Below the pieces are notes generated by a model, which saw only the letters and a program-made list of their open reading frames with translations, ran no database searches and had not been told where the DNA came from. Position numbers and translations under genes: made by a program. A stretch of DNA of 64,000 bases from Aestuariirhabdus haliotis (GTDB lineage Bacteria; Pseudomonadota; Gammaproteobacteria; Pseudomonadales; Aestuariirhabdaceae): assembly GCF_023509475.1 (NCBI RefSeq), contig NZ_JAKSDZ010000001.1:349950-413949 (forward strand), written 5' to 3'. Shown here piece by piece: positions 7,725 through 16,911 of the stretch. Every line of letters begins with the position of its first letter. The first letter of the stretch is position 1.

Positions 7725-9116
7725 ATGGGAAAACCAATTCTGTTGTTTCTGGATGGGAGCTGGGGACAATTCAGGAGAGTGCCTGCCAAGGGTAATCTGG
7801 TTCGACTGAAGCAGATGGTCATGCTGGCAGACGGGGTGGTGCCGACACACAACCCTGCCATTTATTATGACGATGGCAACGCAGCAGCCTGGCATTGGAA
7901 AAGCTGGACAGGGCTTGGGGCCCTGCAGCAGGTGGAGCGTGCTTATGATTACCTGGTAACGCACTTCGAGCGCGGCGATCAGCTGTACTGTTTCGGCGCC
8001 AGTCGAGGCGCCTGGGCGGCACGCAACCTCTGTGGCTTTATCGATCGGGTGGGCTTGTTGCCGATGAGTCGTCGGGAGCAACGCCGTCAGGCCTATCAAT
8101 TGTACCGGGCCGAGCAGCGGCGCCCTTTATCAGTGGATGAGCGGAAGACTTATGAATCCTGTTATCGCTGTAATGCCATGCCGGAAATTCGCATGCTTGG
8201 ACTCTGGGATACCCTGGGCGCCAATGGTATTCCTGTCCCGGGTTTGACGCAGCTATCGTCCCGGTTGGGCTGGTGTTTGGGGCGTCAGTCGGCGGTGCCG
8301 GTTGTACATGCCGCCCGGCAAGTGTTGGCGATTGACGAGCAGCGTTCGTTTTATCCACCGTCCCCCTGGCTCACCCAAGGCTCGGAAATGGGCCAGCATC
8401 CTGAGGTGGAACAGCTCTGGTTTACCGGCAGTCATGCCGATGTGTGTGGTTATGGTGATCCTTATCTGGGAGACCGTAGCCTGTTATGGATGGCCGAAGA
8501 GGCCAGTCAGGCTGGCACACCCCTACGCGAAGAGGCGCTTCAGGGGCTGCGTTTTCGTATCACCCGAGAAGAACAGCACAGTGATGCCCAGGCGTTGAAG
8601 CAGGGGCATTCACCCCAGGTGACCCGGGAGTTTGGTCTCTTTCACCGTCTGTTCGAGCGCTTTGGCTGGGACGCGGAACCACGAACCATTGGCTATCGAC
8701 AGCGAGCCGAACAGGGTATGGAGCCCATATTGGGTGAGCTGGTGCATCCCAGCGTGGATAGAGTGATCGGTATCAAGGGCGGCTTTTATCGGCCCAGAAA
8801 TCTGCTCAATGCTCTGGCCACCGGGCAGGTGCGTTTTGCCGCTGGTTACGAGCCACAGTACTGCACCCAGTATTACCCGGAAAGTGAACGACGCTCAGGG
8901 GAGCGCGAGTCCTGCCTCGAGCTGGCCGAGCTCAGTATCGGCGGGAATAGCATCGAATGCCTGGTGCTGGATCGTTCGGAATCAGGGTTGGGGATCAGCT
9001 GCAAAATGGCCTTGCAACAGGGTGAAGTCATCGATCTCACCGAATCTCGGGACCCGCGTAAAGCACGTATCATGTGGGTGCATGAAGAGCGAGCGGGGAT
9101 CGCCTTTGCAGCCTGA
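7725..9116 (+). CDS. DUF2235 alpha/beta-hydrolase fused to a C-terminal PilZ domain
   Basis: 463 residues from ATG 7725, chosen because GGAGGGAG precedes it. Residues 1-360 match the DUF2235 hydrolase/phospholipase group (related to Tle1 type VI effectors): FLDGSW at 8-13, nucleophile elbow GASRG with S93, LWDT with D162, and FTGSHADV with H237, a plausible catalytic triad. Residues 385-463 form a PilZ domain that keeps both c-di-GMP motifs: R390-x3-R394 and D416-x-S418-x2-G421, ending in a MWV...AGIAF strand. No signal peptide or VgrG/adaptor gene is present, so a cytoplasmic c-di-GMP-controlled hydrolase is more likely than a secreted effector. The substrate is unknown. Confidence 0.85.
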   Translation: MGKPILLFLDGSWGQFRRVPAKGNLVRLKQMVMLADGVVPTHNPAIYYDDGNAAAWHWKSWTGLGALQQVERAYDYLVTHFERGDQLYCFGASRGAWAARNLCGFIDRVGLLPMSRREQRRQAYQLYRAEQRRPLSVDERKTYESCYRCNAMPEIRMLGLWDTLGANGIPVPGLTQLSSRLGWCLGRQSAVPVVHAARQVLAIDEQRSFYPPSPWLTQGSEMGQHPEVEQLWFTGSHADVCGYGDPYLGDRSLLWMAEEASQAGTPLREEALQGLRFRITREEQHSDAQALKQGHSPQVTREFGLFHRLFERFGWDAEPRTIGYRQRAEQGMEPILGELVHPSVDRVIGIKGGFYRPRNLLNALATGQVRFAAGYEPQYCTQYYPESERRSGERESCLELAELSIGGNSIECLVLDRSESGLGISCKMALQQGEVIDLTESRDPRKARIMWVHEERAGIAFAA

Positions 9117-9159
9117 TCCCCGATGCGTTGCTGTGCTCCTGACTGATCTTCTTGTGCGA

Positions 9160-10893
9160 CTACCCCGTAATTTTACGCCATAGTGCGCGGCTGATCATTC
9201 GCACCTTGGTATTGAGCGGCATCCGTTTCAGGTTGGTGCTGACCGCTCCGCTGGTGAAGCAGGTCGATTTGCTGTAATCCACCCGCACATCGAGAATAAC
9301 GGGGTGCCCCTGGCTGCAAAGGTTCAGGGCTTCTTGCAGGGCAGAGTCGATACTATCGTTGTTGTCGAGGGCTACATATTCCACGCCAGTGGCCTGGGCC
9401 ACGCCGGCGATATTGAGCCCGGTCAGCAAGGTACAGGTCTTGCGGTTATAGGGAATCTGCTGGGCCTGGGCTATCTGGGACAACTCGCCATCATTGAACA
9501 CCACATAGAGCGCAGCCGCTCCCAGTGAGTTTGCGGTCACTAACTCCATGCAGGTCATCATAAAAGCGCCATCGCCGATAATGCCAACGACCTGTTGTTC
9601 GGGATTGGCCAGTTTGGTGGCGGTGGTGGCCGGTACGGCATAGCCCATGCAGTTGAAGTCGGTCGGTGAGATAAAGTGCCCCACCTGGTTAATTGGCATC
9701 AGTTCGGCGGTCAGGAAGGTGTGGTTACCATCGTCGGCGACCACCCAGGCATCGTCCGATAACTGTTGGCGCAGACCTTTGAAAAAGCGGGCAGGATTGA
9801 CGCGATCACCACTGTCGTGGGCATACCACTCTTCCAGGAATGCCTGTTTACTGCTGGCGATGGTTTGACTTAACTCTGGGCTGTGGGTTTTCGCTTCCAG
9901 GGCTTCCAGCTTTTCACGCAGGCGCGCCAGAATCTCGGTAGCATCACCCTCAAGAGCAACCGTGGCCGGGAAGTTGTTGTTCAGTACCGCCGGATTGATA
10001 TCGATATGCACCAGTTGTTCCGGCACAGGCATCCCGAAACTGCCGGTGGCAATCTCGCCAAAGCGGGTGCCGACGGCCAGCAAGCAGTCGCAGTCGGCGA
10101 AGGCTTGTTGTGACGCGGGAACGGCGTGGGGGCCAAAACTCATGCCGGTATGTAATGGGTGGTTGGCAGGAAACACACTCAGCCCTTGCAAGGTGGTGCA
10201 GACCGGAGCGTTCAGCCGTTCGGCAATGGCGATGCTGTGTTCGCTGGCGGCCATGGCGCCCCAGCCGAGAAACAGTCCTGGCTTTTTGGCCTGATGCAGT
10301 AACTGGGCGGCGCGCTCCAGTGCGGCATCGTCAACCTTTGGCGTATCTAGCGGCGCGGGCTCGAAGTCGGGAAGCTCATTCACCTCGCCGAGATCGAGCT
10401 GGATATTCACGGGTATTTCGACAAACACGGGTCCGGGTTCGCCGCGGGTGGCCACACGATAGGCTTCATACAGGGTGGGAATGACCTCGGCGTGAGAAGC
10501 CACTTTCCAGGTACCCTTGGTAATGGGGGCCAACAGGCTGTGTTGATCCATATCGTGCAGCTGGTACCGGTAGTCGGAATCGCTGCGAATGCCGCCGGCG
10601 ATCACCAGCATGGGAATGCCATCGAGAAAGGCTTCACCGATACCACTGGCAGCATGGGTGACCCCTGCTGCAGGAACGATCAGCATGGTGCCGATACTCT
10701 CGGAGGTTCGGCTGATGGCGTCGGCCATAAAGGCGCCGCCGCCCTCGTGAGTGACCAATACTGGAGTCACCTGTTCCGACTTGTTGAGTTCATCGTAGAG
10801 CTCGGTGTTGTGTACACCGGGAATACCGAAAGTATGGCTTACACCAATTTGTTCGAGGGCGTAACGAGCGAGCCAGGCACCAGATTTTTTCAT
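9160..10893 (-). CDS. Thiamine-diphosphate-dependent enzyme, acetolactate synthase-like
   Basis: 577 residues with the three-domain layout of ThDP enzymes. The N-terminal PYR domain carries the catalytic glutamate E50 in THEGGGAF; a central Rossmann-like domain follows; the C-terminal PP domain shows IGDGAF and, about 28 residues later, FNDGE as the metal/diphosphate motif. Typical products are acetolactate synthases, benzoylformate decarboxylases and related lyases. With no small regulatory subunit and an FAD dehydrogenase gene 25 bases upstream on the same strand, a catabolic role is more likely than branched-chain synthesis. Precise reaction not determinable. Confidence 0.85.
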   Translation of the reverse strand: MKKSGAWLARYALEQIGVSHTFGIPGVHNTELYDELNKSEQVTPVLVTHEGGGAFMADAISRTSESIGTMLIVPAAGVTHAASGIGEAFLDGIPMLVIAGGIRSDSDYRYQLHDMDQHSLLAPITKGTWKVASHAEVIPTLYEAYRVATRGEPGPVFVEIPVNIQLDLGEVNELPDFEPAPLDTPKVDDAALERAAQLLHQAKKPGLFLGWGAMAASEHSIAIAERLNAPVCTTLQGLSVFPANHPLHTGMSFGPHAVPASQQAFADCDCLLAVGTRFGEIATGSFGMPVPEQLVHIDINPAVLNNNFPATVALEGDATEILARLREKLEALEAKTHSPELSQTIASSKQAFLEEWYAHDSGDRVNPARFFKGLRQQLSDDAWVVADDGNHTFLTAELMPINQVGHFISPTDFNCMGYAVPATTATKLANPEQQVVGIIGDGAFMMTCMELVTANSLGAAALYVVFNDGELSQIAQAQQIPYNRKTCTLLTGLNIAGVAQATGVEYVALDNNDSIDSALQEALNLCSQGHPVILDVRVDYSKSTCFTSGAVSTNLKRMPLNTKVRMISRALWRKITG

Positions 10894-10918
10894 TGTTGTT
10901 GTCCGTCTGTGTTTGCAG

Positions 10919-12526
10919 TTAGGGGTTAAGGGTAATGTGCTGAGCGGCGTTGCGCGCGGTCAGAATGCAGCCCGAGAGAAAGGTTCCTTCCAGGGAGCGA
11001 AAGCCGCTGGCGCCGCCGCCACCGAAACCGGCCGCTTCGCCAACGGCGAACAGGCCGGGAATGGGCTGTCCGCTGGCGTCCAGTACACGACTTTGCAGAT
11101 CGGTTTGAATCCCGCCCAGGCTTTTACGGCTGACCAGGCGAAGTTTCATAGCGATCAGTGGGCCGCCTCCAGATCCGCGTATAGGCTTCGGCTGACAGGT
11201 CCGAATCCGGTCTGGACGCCACTTGCGAGCATGCTCGATACGCCGCAGCTGGTCGTCGTTAAACAGGGCCTTGCCGCGACGGATGCGTTGGTCATACTGC
11301 TCCAGCATCCGATCGAGCCGGGTGGCGTCAATGTAGGGTTGGTCGGTCAGGTTGTTCATCTGCGCTGCCAGCTCGTCGATGTTCTCGGCGACCAGGAAAT
11401 GGTCGCTCTCGCGTTGCATTTGACGAACCAGTCGATGGTTACCCAACAGGGTTTCCTTAAGAAAGGAAACCAGCTTACGGTCCCGAATATGGATGTTGTG
11501 TTCGCTGCCGGAAATAGCAAGCTCTCGCGCCGCAATGCGCCAGTTACACAGCTGCCAGGTCCAGGGCTTCTGTTGTTGACTCACCTGTTGGCACAGATAG
11601 TTGGTATCGAACCCGGTCACCAGAGGCTCGGGGCCAATGCGTTCGCCACGGTGGTTCAGCCAGAGGGCGGATTTGCAGGGAATCAGGCTCAGGCCATGGC
11701 CCGGGAAGTGGGGCTTCGGATGAGGAATGCCGGCGGCGTAGTTCCACATATTATCCAGGTGGGTCAGGCGACCGCCAAGCTGATCGATCTGGTCGTGCAC
11801 ATGGCCGTCGGCAAAGGGGTGCGCCCCATTGAGAATCTCTGACGGGGGCTGGCCCCAGGGTCGATGCCAGTTCTGTTTTACCCGTTCGATATTGCCGTTG
11901 ATCCCGCCTGTGGCGACCACAAGCTGTTCGGCATCGACCTGGAACCCACTGCCATCCTGTTCATCGATGCCCTCACAACCCCGTTGTTGAGCGTCGCAAA
12001 TCAGGTCGGAGGCTCGATGGCGGTGCAATAGGCGCAATTGGCGTGCGTTAGGGTGGTTTTTTAGTTTGGCGATCAATACTTCCACCAGATGCCAGCCGGT
12101 ACCCCAAAGCACGTGGTAGCGAGGCACTGAATTACCGGGAACATAGAGACCCCGTTCGACCCAGTTGACTGCCGGGAAAAACTTCAGGCCTTGTGTGCGA
12201 AGCCAGTGGTAGATCTGTTCCAGGGAGTTTTCGGTGTAATGGCGGGCCCAGGCTTTGGGCCAGTGATCGTCTTTATCGAAGCGGGCAAAGCTGTGCCAGT
12301 CACTTAGCGCCAGTTCCGGCGAGTCGGCTATTTTCATGCGCCGCTGTTCTGGTGTGTTAACCAGAGCCATGCCTCCGAAGGCCCAACGTGCCAGTCCGCC
12401 CAAGCGTTCCGGAGTGTCCCGGTCGATCAAAATGATCGGTTGGTTGCGGTCCAGTAGTTCCAGTGCGGTAACAATACCCGCAACACCACCGCCGATGATC
12501 AGGGTGTGACATTGATAAGAGGACAT
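10919..12526 (-). CDS. FAD-binding dehydrogenase (fumarate reductase / ketosteroid-dehydrogenase-like flavoprotein)
   Basis: 535 residues. The N-terminal dinucleotide-binding motif IIGGGVAGI is at about 10-18, followed by LIDRD, which binds the FAD ribose. The C-terminal part has LFAVGEAAGFGGGG, the second FAD contact typical of the FAD_binding_2 family. That family oxidises C-C single bonds (succinate, 3-ketosteroids and similar). It is transcribed directly before the ThDP enzyme gene (25-base gap), so the two likely act in one pathway. A LuxR-type regulator is divergent 85 bases away. The substrate cannot be read from the sequence. Confidence 0.85.
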   Translation of the reverse strand: MSSYQCHTLIIGGGVAGIVTALELLDRNQPIILIDRDTPERLGGLARWAFGGMALVNTPEQRRMKIADSPELALSDWHSFARFDKDDHWPKAWARHYTENSLEQIYHWLRTQGLKFFPAVNWVERGLYVPGNSVPRYHVLWGTGWHLVEVLIAKLKNHPNARQLRLLHRHRASDLICDAQQRGCEGIDEQDGSGFQVDAEQLVVATGGINGNIERVKQNWHRPWGQPPSEILNGAHPFADGHVHDQIDQLGGRLTHLDNMWNYAAGIPHPKPHFPGHGLSLIPCKSALWLNHRGERIGPEPLVTGFDTNYLCQQVSQQQKPWTWQLCNWRIAARELAISGSEHNIHIRDRKLVSFLKETLLGNHRLVRQMQRESDHFLVAENIDELAAQMNNLTDQPYIDATRLDRMLEQYDQRIRRGKALFNDDQLRRIEHARKWRPDRIRTCQPKPIRGSGGGPLIAMKLRLVSRKSLGGIQTDLQSRVLDASGQPIPGLFAVGEAAGFGGGGASGFRSLEGTFLSGCILTARNAAQHITLNP

Positions 12527-12611
12527 AGTAATCGCCCGTTATTGTTTGACTTCATTCTGTGACAGACTGAGCGTCGCTGCGATAGTAAAAATAGCCTAAC
12601 GGGGGGATGCA

Positions 12612-13559
12612 GTGACAGAAACCAGCATTGATCTACTTATCGGACGCCTCTACCGTGCGACCTCCCGGGTGGAGCTGGATCGCTACCGGCGTTGGGCTCT
12701 GGAACAGCTACGGGAGCTGGTTGCCTTCGATGGCGCTATCTGGAGCAGTGGTCATGCCAGCACCATGAGCTTTTATAACCACACGCTGATGGGTGTTCCC
12801 GCTGAGCTGGTGGATGAACTGCTCCGCTTGCGGGATATCAATCCGTTGACCAATGCCCTCATCAGCCACCCCGGTGAGCCAGTGGATATGGCCGAGGTGA
12901 TCGATGATAAGGCGTTTTATCAGTCCCCCATCTACCATGAGTGTTTTGAGCCCCATGGCATCCAGCGCATTCTCAGCTCGCTGCATCTGGACCAGCGCAG
13001 TGGCCTGATCACCCTGCTGACGCTCTATCGTTTTTCCCGGGACAAGCCCTTTAGCGAGACCGATAAGCAGGTGCAGCGACGCATGCTCTATCACCTGTTA
13101 AGTGCCGCTTCGCACAACTGCCTGTTGCACCTCGATCGGCATCAGCCCGCCAACCCGGACAGTGTCACCGCTCTTTGTGATCGTCACGGTATCTACCATG
13201 AGGTTCAGCAGGATTTTATCGATTGTATGGAGCATTGCTTTCCCGGCAAGACTTCCAGCCGATTACCCTTTGATATCGAGCAGGGACAAGGCGTGTTGGA
13301 GGAGTTGGGCTATAGCCTGCAACAGGAGGCCATCGGAGATCTGTACTGTATCGATGTCTGGCCCCGGGGACCAATGGATCAGTTAACCCTGCGCGAGCGG
13401 CAGGTGGTTGAGGCGATCTGCCGTGGCCAGACCTTCAAAGCCACGGCGCGCCAACTGGGACTTTCACCCTCGACAGTATCGAATCATCTCTATCGTATTT
13501 ACCAGAAGCTGGGGGTAACCAGCCGCAATGAGCTGGCTACCCTGGTGGTTGATCGATAA
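12612..13559 (+). CDS. LuxR-type helix-turn-helix transcriptional regulator
   Basis: 315 residues. The C-terminal 60 carry a clear LuxR/FixJ-type HTH: LTLRERQVVEAICRG, then ATARQLGLSPSTVSNHL and KLGVTSRNELA. The N-terminal 250 residues look like a GAF/PAS-type sensor region but give no recognised acyl-homoserine-lactone signature. The start is GTG 12612, preceded by a G-rich ribosome site; the ATG five bases upstream is out of frame. Divergent from the FAD dehydrogenase/ThDP pair, which it probably controls. The signal is unknown. Confidence 0.88.
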   Translation: MTETSIDLLIGRLYRATSRVELDRYRRWALEQLRELVAFDGAIWSSGHASTMSFYNHTLMGVPAELVDELLRLRDINPLTNALISHPGEPVDMAEVIDDKAFYQSPIYHECFEPHGIQRILSSLHLDQRSGLITLLTLYRFSRDKPFSETDKQVQRRMLYHLLSAASHNCLLHLDRHQPANPDSVTALCDRHGIYHEVQQDFIDCMEHCFPGKTSSRLPFDIEQGQGVLEELGYSLQQEAIGDLYCIDVWPRGPMDQLTLRERQVVEAICRGQTFKATARQLGLSPSTVSNHLYRIYQKLGVTSRNELATLVVDR

Positions 13560-13568
13560 GGATGATGA

Positions 13569-14207
13569 TCAGATGGCGTCAACCAACTGCTGAGGCTCCA
13601 CGCGTTGGGTATAATCCGCGTTAACGAAGGCGTAAGTCACATTGCCGTCGCTGTTGATCACGTAGCTGGCGGGAACGGGCAGTTTGAAACTGTCTTCGCC
13701 GTTATGTGCGACCACATCAATGCCGAACTTGTCGTAAATACCACGGATAGACTCCGGCAGTTCGAACACCAGGCCAAACTGTTCCGCGACCTGATTGCCC
13801 TGATCGCTCAGAATCTCGAATTCCAGGGCATTTTTTTCCGCCGTAGAGAGCGAACTGTCCGGGGTTTGTGGTGAGATGGCTACCAGTTGCGCTCCTTTGG
13901 CCTTGATCTCCGGCAGGGCGGCTTGCAGGGCACCCAGTTCAAAGTTGCAGTAAGGGCACCAGCCGCCGCGGTAGAAATTGAGCACTACAGGACCTTGCTT
14001 GAGCAGGTCATAGAGACGTACCGACTGGCCATTGGCATTAGGCAGGTTGATGTCGGGCACTGAATCACCGACGGCCAGAGCCTGGGCTTCGATGCCGGTG
14101 GCAACCAGATCCCGGGTGGCGCCGTTCATGATCTCCAGAAGTTCGGCGGGGACTTTCTGTTTTTTCTGGACTTCGTAGGCAGCAATCTGTTCGGTTAAGG
14201 TGGTCAT
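13569..14207 (-). CDS. Peroxiredoxin-like (AhpC/TSA family) protein
   Basis: 212 residues from ATG 14207 (GGAG 7 bases upstream); a longer frame to 14270 lacks a good ribosome site. The thioredoxin-fold core has FYRGGWCPYC with C84 and C87, matching the peroxiredoxin-like group often labelled alkyl hydroperoxide reductase/thiol antioxidant. It probably reduces peroxides in the cytoplasm. Divergent from a TetR gene, with two TTGA-N8-TCAA sites in the shared promoter region, which suggests an inducible detoxification unit. Convergent with the LuxR gene, 9 bases away. Confidence 0.88.
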   Translation of the reverse strand: MTTLTEQIAAYEVQKKQKVPAELLEIMNGATRDLVATGIEAQALAVGDSVPDINLPNANGQSVRLYDLLKQGPVVLNFYRGGWCPYCNFELGALQAALPEIKAKGAQLVAISPQTPDSSLSTAEKNALEFEILSDQGNQVAEQFGLVFELPESIRGIYDKFGIDVVAHNGEDSFKLPVPASYVINSDGNVTYAFVNADYTQRVEPQQLVDAI

Positions 14208-14250
14208 CGATGGGCTCCAGATTTTCAGAGTAAAGGGGAAATAATTGTTT

Positions 14251-14299
14251 TTGAGTGATCGTTCAATCATACTCTAACCATTATTGATCGAATACTCAA
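14251..14299. promoter_or_regulatory. Pair of TTGA-N8-TCAA operator-like sites
   Basis: Site 1 is at 14251-14266 and site 2 at 14284-14299. Each is 16 bases bounded by TTGA and TCAA, and site 2 read on the minus strand matches site 1 at 13 of 16 positions. Spacing is 33 bases start to start, about three helical turns, so two repressor dimers could bind on one face. They lie between the peroxiredoxin and TetR start codons. Confidence 0.6.
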
Positions 14300-14350
14300 A
14301 TACTCTGGTATACACTTGGGTTCTTATTTGATGAGTGAGGTGAGCGGAAA

Positions 14351-14932
14351 ATGGCCCGTCCAATAGAGTTCGACCGTGATCAGGTACTGGATAAGGCAAT
14401 GGCCTGTTTCTGGCAAAGTGGCTACGAAGCCACTTCCATTTCTGATCTTGTGGAAGCGACTCAGCTCAAGCCCGGCAGCCTTTACGCGGCTTTCACCAAC
14501 AAGCAAAACCTGTTTCTCCTGACCCTGGAACGCTATGCAGGGCAAAGCCTTACTCGTATCGAAGAGCGTTTTACCCAGGCCTCTGATGCGCTCAGTGGTA
14601 TCGAGTCGTTTTTAGGGCATATGGGCCAGGATTGCAGTAATGATCGGGAAGGACGGGGCTGCCTGCTGGTCAATAGTTTGCTCGAGTTTGCTTCCGCTGA
14701 CCCTAAGGTGCACCAGCAGATTCGAGTGTATCTGGACCGTGTGGAAGTGTTGTTACGTCAACAAGTGCAGCGTGCCATCGATACCGGGCAATTGGCTTCC
14801 GGCCGCAGTGCGGCGCAACGCGCGGCCTTCCTGCTGACCGGTATCTGGGGTATGCGGGTAATGAGTGCCCGACAGCCTGAGCCGGAAAGCTATCAATGCA
14901 TTACCGAGCAGTTGCTGGCCGCTATTCGCTAG
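14351..14932 (+). CDS. TetR family transcriptional regulator
   Basis: 193 residues; the N-terminal HTH includes FWQSGYEATSISDLVEAT and LKPGSLYAAFTNK, the pattern of the AcrR/NemR-like branch that often controls redox or electrophile-detoxification genes. A cysteine in GRGCLLVN near residue 102 could be redox-sensitive (speculative). ATG 14351 follows GAGGTGAGCGG. Divergent from the peroxiredoxin gene and likely repressing it through the paired sites at 14251-14299. Its 3' end overlaps the convergent yheS gene by 11 bases. Confidence 0.9.
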   Translation: MARPIEFDRDQVLDKAMACFWQSGYEATSISDLVEATQLKPGSLYAAFTNKQNLFLLTLERYAGQSLTRIEERFTQASDALSGIESFLGHMGQDCSNDREGRGCLLVNSLLEFASADPKVHQQIRVYLDRVEVLLRQQVQRAIDTGQLASGRSAAQRAAFLLTGIWGMRVMSARQPEPESYQCITEQLLAAIR

Positions 14933-16835
14933 CAAAACCCGCTTGCAGGGTTTCTATCTGCTCCTGCAATTCCATCCATTGTTCTTCACAGCGTTCGCAT
15001 TGTTCGCGATTGCTGGCTTGCAGGGCCAGGGTTTCCTTGAGATTTTCCCGCTGCCCTTCTTCGTATAAAGTGCTATCGGAAAGTTGCTGCTCGATTTGTT
15101 CGCTTTGTTGATGCAGGCTGTCGAGCTGCTTCTCCAGCTTTTGTAATTGATTGCGCAAAGGGCTCAATAGCTTTCGCTGTTCGGCCTGGCGGCGTTTCAA
15201 CTCTTTCCGGTCGACAGGCGCTGCGTTTGTGCTATCTGCGGTGGCCTCAGCTTTATCCTCAAGGCGACGTTGGCGTGCCAGCCAATCCGAATACTGGTCC
15301 AGGTCTTCGTCGTAGGGCTGGGCGCAACCATCGCTGACCAGCCAGAGTTCATCCGTAGTGTTACGGATCAGATGACGGTCGTGGGAAACTAGCACCATAG
15401 CCCCCTGATGTTCCTGTAAGGCCAGTGTGAGAGCGTGTCGCATTTCCAGATCGAGGTGGTTGGTGGGCTCATCGAGCAGCAACAGATTGGGTTTTTGCCA
15501 GGCAATAATGGCCAATGCCAGACGGGCTTTTTCTCCGCCCGAAAAGTGGCGAATAACATCGCTGGCCTGATCTCCGCGAAAGTTAAACCCGCCCAGAAAA
15601 TCTCGTAATTGCTGCTCGCGGGCGTCGGGAGATATACGCTGCAGATGGAGCAATGGGCTGGCATTATCATCGAGGCTATCAATCTGGTGTTGGGCAAAGT
15701 AACCGATACGCAGATGTTCACCGCAACTGCGCTCGCCTGCCATAACGGCTAGCTGTCCCGCCAGCGATTTGATCAGGGTCGATTTTCCTGCGCCGTTGGG
15801 GCCCAGCAAGCCAATGGCACTGCCGGGATGAATGCTCAGGTTTACATTTTTCACAATGGCTCCATCGCCATAACCCAATGCAGCCCGATCCAGGGTGATT
15901 AACGTGGAAGAGATTTTATCGGCTGGAGGGAAGATAAAACTGAAGGGTGAGTCAACATGAGCTGGCGCAATCTCCTCCATTCGGGCCAGGGCTTTGATCC
16001 GGCTCTGAGCCTGCCGGGCTTTGGTTGCCTTGGCGCGGAAGCGACGAATATAACTTTCTATATGGGCACGTTGCTGTTGCTGTTTCTCGAAGCTGGCTTG
16101 CTGTTGAGACAACTGTTCCGCTCGCAGTTTCTCAAACGCACTGTAGTTGCCACGGTAAAAATTAATCCGCTGGCGTTCGATATGAGCGATCTGGTCGGTT
16201 ACGGCATCGAGAAAATCCCGGTCGTGAGAAATCACCAGCAAGGTGCCGGGGTATTGTTTGAGCCATTGCTCGAGCCACAAGATAGCATCGAGATCGAGGT
16301 GGTTGGTTGGTTCATCGAGCAACAGTAACTGTGAACGACACATCAGGGTACGCGCCAGGTTCAGGCGCATCCGCCAGCCCCCGGAAAATTCCCGTACATT
16401 GCGTGCCAGATCGTCGTTGGTGAAACCGAGTCCGCTGAGTAGCTTGCTAGCGCGGGTTTTTGCGTTGTAGCCATCGATAGCAGACAGTTGTTCGTGCAGC
16501 GGGGCAATACGATCATCCCGATGTTGTTGTTCTGCTTCCGCCAGTTGTTGTTCGATCGCCCTGAGTGGTTTATCTCCATCAATGACATAATCGATGGCAC
16601 TTCTCTCCAGAGCAACGATCTCCTGTGCCATATGAGCGATATCGTCCGGAGACGGCACGGACAAGTCACCGCTGTCGAGGTGCAGCTCACCTTGCAATAA
16701 CGCAAACAATGAAGACTTGCCGCAGCCATTGGCGCCAACCAGACCAACGTGTTGACCGTGGTGGATGGTGAGCGATGCTTCCTCCAGCAAGGGTTTACCA
16801 CCCCGAAGCAGTTCTGCATTTTGCAATCGAATCAT
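14922..16835 (-). CDS. yheS: ABC-F family ATPase YheS
   Basis: 637 residues from ATG 16835 (MIRLQNAEL), the usual length of YheS. A longer frame to 16961 lacks family support. Two ATPase domains: Walker A GANGCGKSS and GPNGAGKST, signatures SGGWRMR and SGGEKAR, and Walker B/D-loop LLLDEPTNHLD twice, with the inter-domain linker rich in Gln/Lys and a charged coiled-coil C-terminus. ABC-F proteins lack membrane domains and act on ribosomes to relieve stalling. The neighbouring AlgP-like, FKBP and AlgQ genes match the order known in Pseudomonas. Confidence 0.93.
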   Translation of the reverse strand: MIRLQNAELLRGGKPLLEEASLTIHHGQHVGLVGANGCGKSSLFALLQGELHLDSGDLSVPSPDDIAHMAQEIVALERSAIDYVIDGDKPLRAIEQQLAEAEQQHRDDRIAPLHEQLSAIDGYNAKTRASKLLSGLGFTNDDLARNVREFSGGWRMRLNLARTLMCRSQLLLLDEPTNHLDLDAILWLEQWLKQYPGTLLVISHDRDFLDAVTDQIAHIERQRINFYRGNYSAFEKLRAEQLSQQQASFEKQQQQRAHIESYIRRFRAKATKARQAQSRIKALARMEEIAPAHVDSPFSFIFPPADKISSTLITLDRAALGYGDGAIVKNVNLSIHPGSAIGLLGPNGAGKSTLIKSLAGQLAVMAGERSCGEHLRIGYFAQHQIDSLDDNASPLLHLQRISPDAREQQLRDFLGGFNFRGDQASDVIRHFSGGEKARLALAIIAWQKPNLLLLDEPTNHLDLEMRHALTLALQEHQGAMVLVSHDRHLIRNTTDELWLVSDGCAQPYDEDLDQYSDWLARQRRLEDKAEATADSTNAAPVDRKELKRRQAEQRKLLSPLRNQLQKLEKQLDSLHQQSEQIEQQLSDSTLYEEGQRENLKETLALQASNREQCERCEEQWMELQEQIETLQAGFASE

Positions 16836-16868
16836 GATATGCGCTCTCTGGCGAAATAAGGCATCAAT

Positions 16869-16893
16869 AAAAAAGGGGCTATCGCCCCTTTTT
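16869..16893 (-). terminator. Rho-independent terminator (bidirectional shape)
   Basis: AAAAAGGGGC-TATC-GCCCCTTTTT: a perfect stem with a 4-base loop flanked by A- and T-runs. It ends the minus-strand lysine-rich protein gene and lies just upstream of yheS, so yheS needs its own promoter or readthrough. Confidence 0.88.
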
Positions 16894-16911
16894 GTTATGA
16901 CTCCGGATAAC

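Noticed and set aside
10913..11842. Plus-strand open frame (309 codons) opposite the FAD dehydrogenase gene
   Set aside because: Antisense shadow; the sense strand encodes clear FAD-binding motifs.
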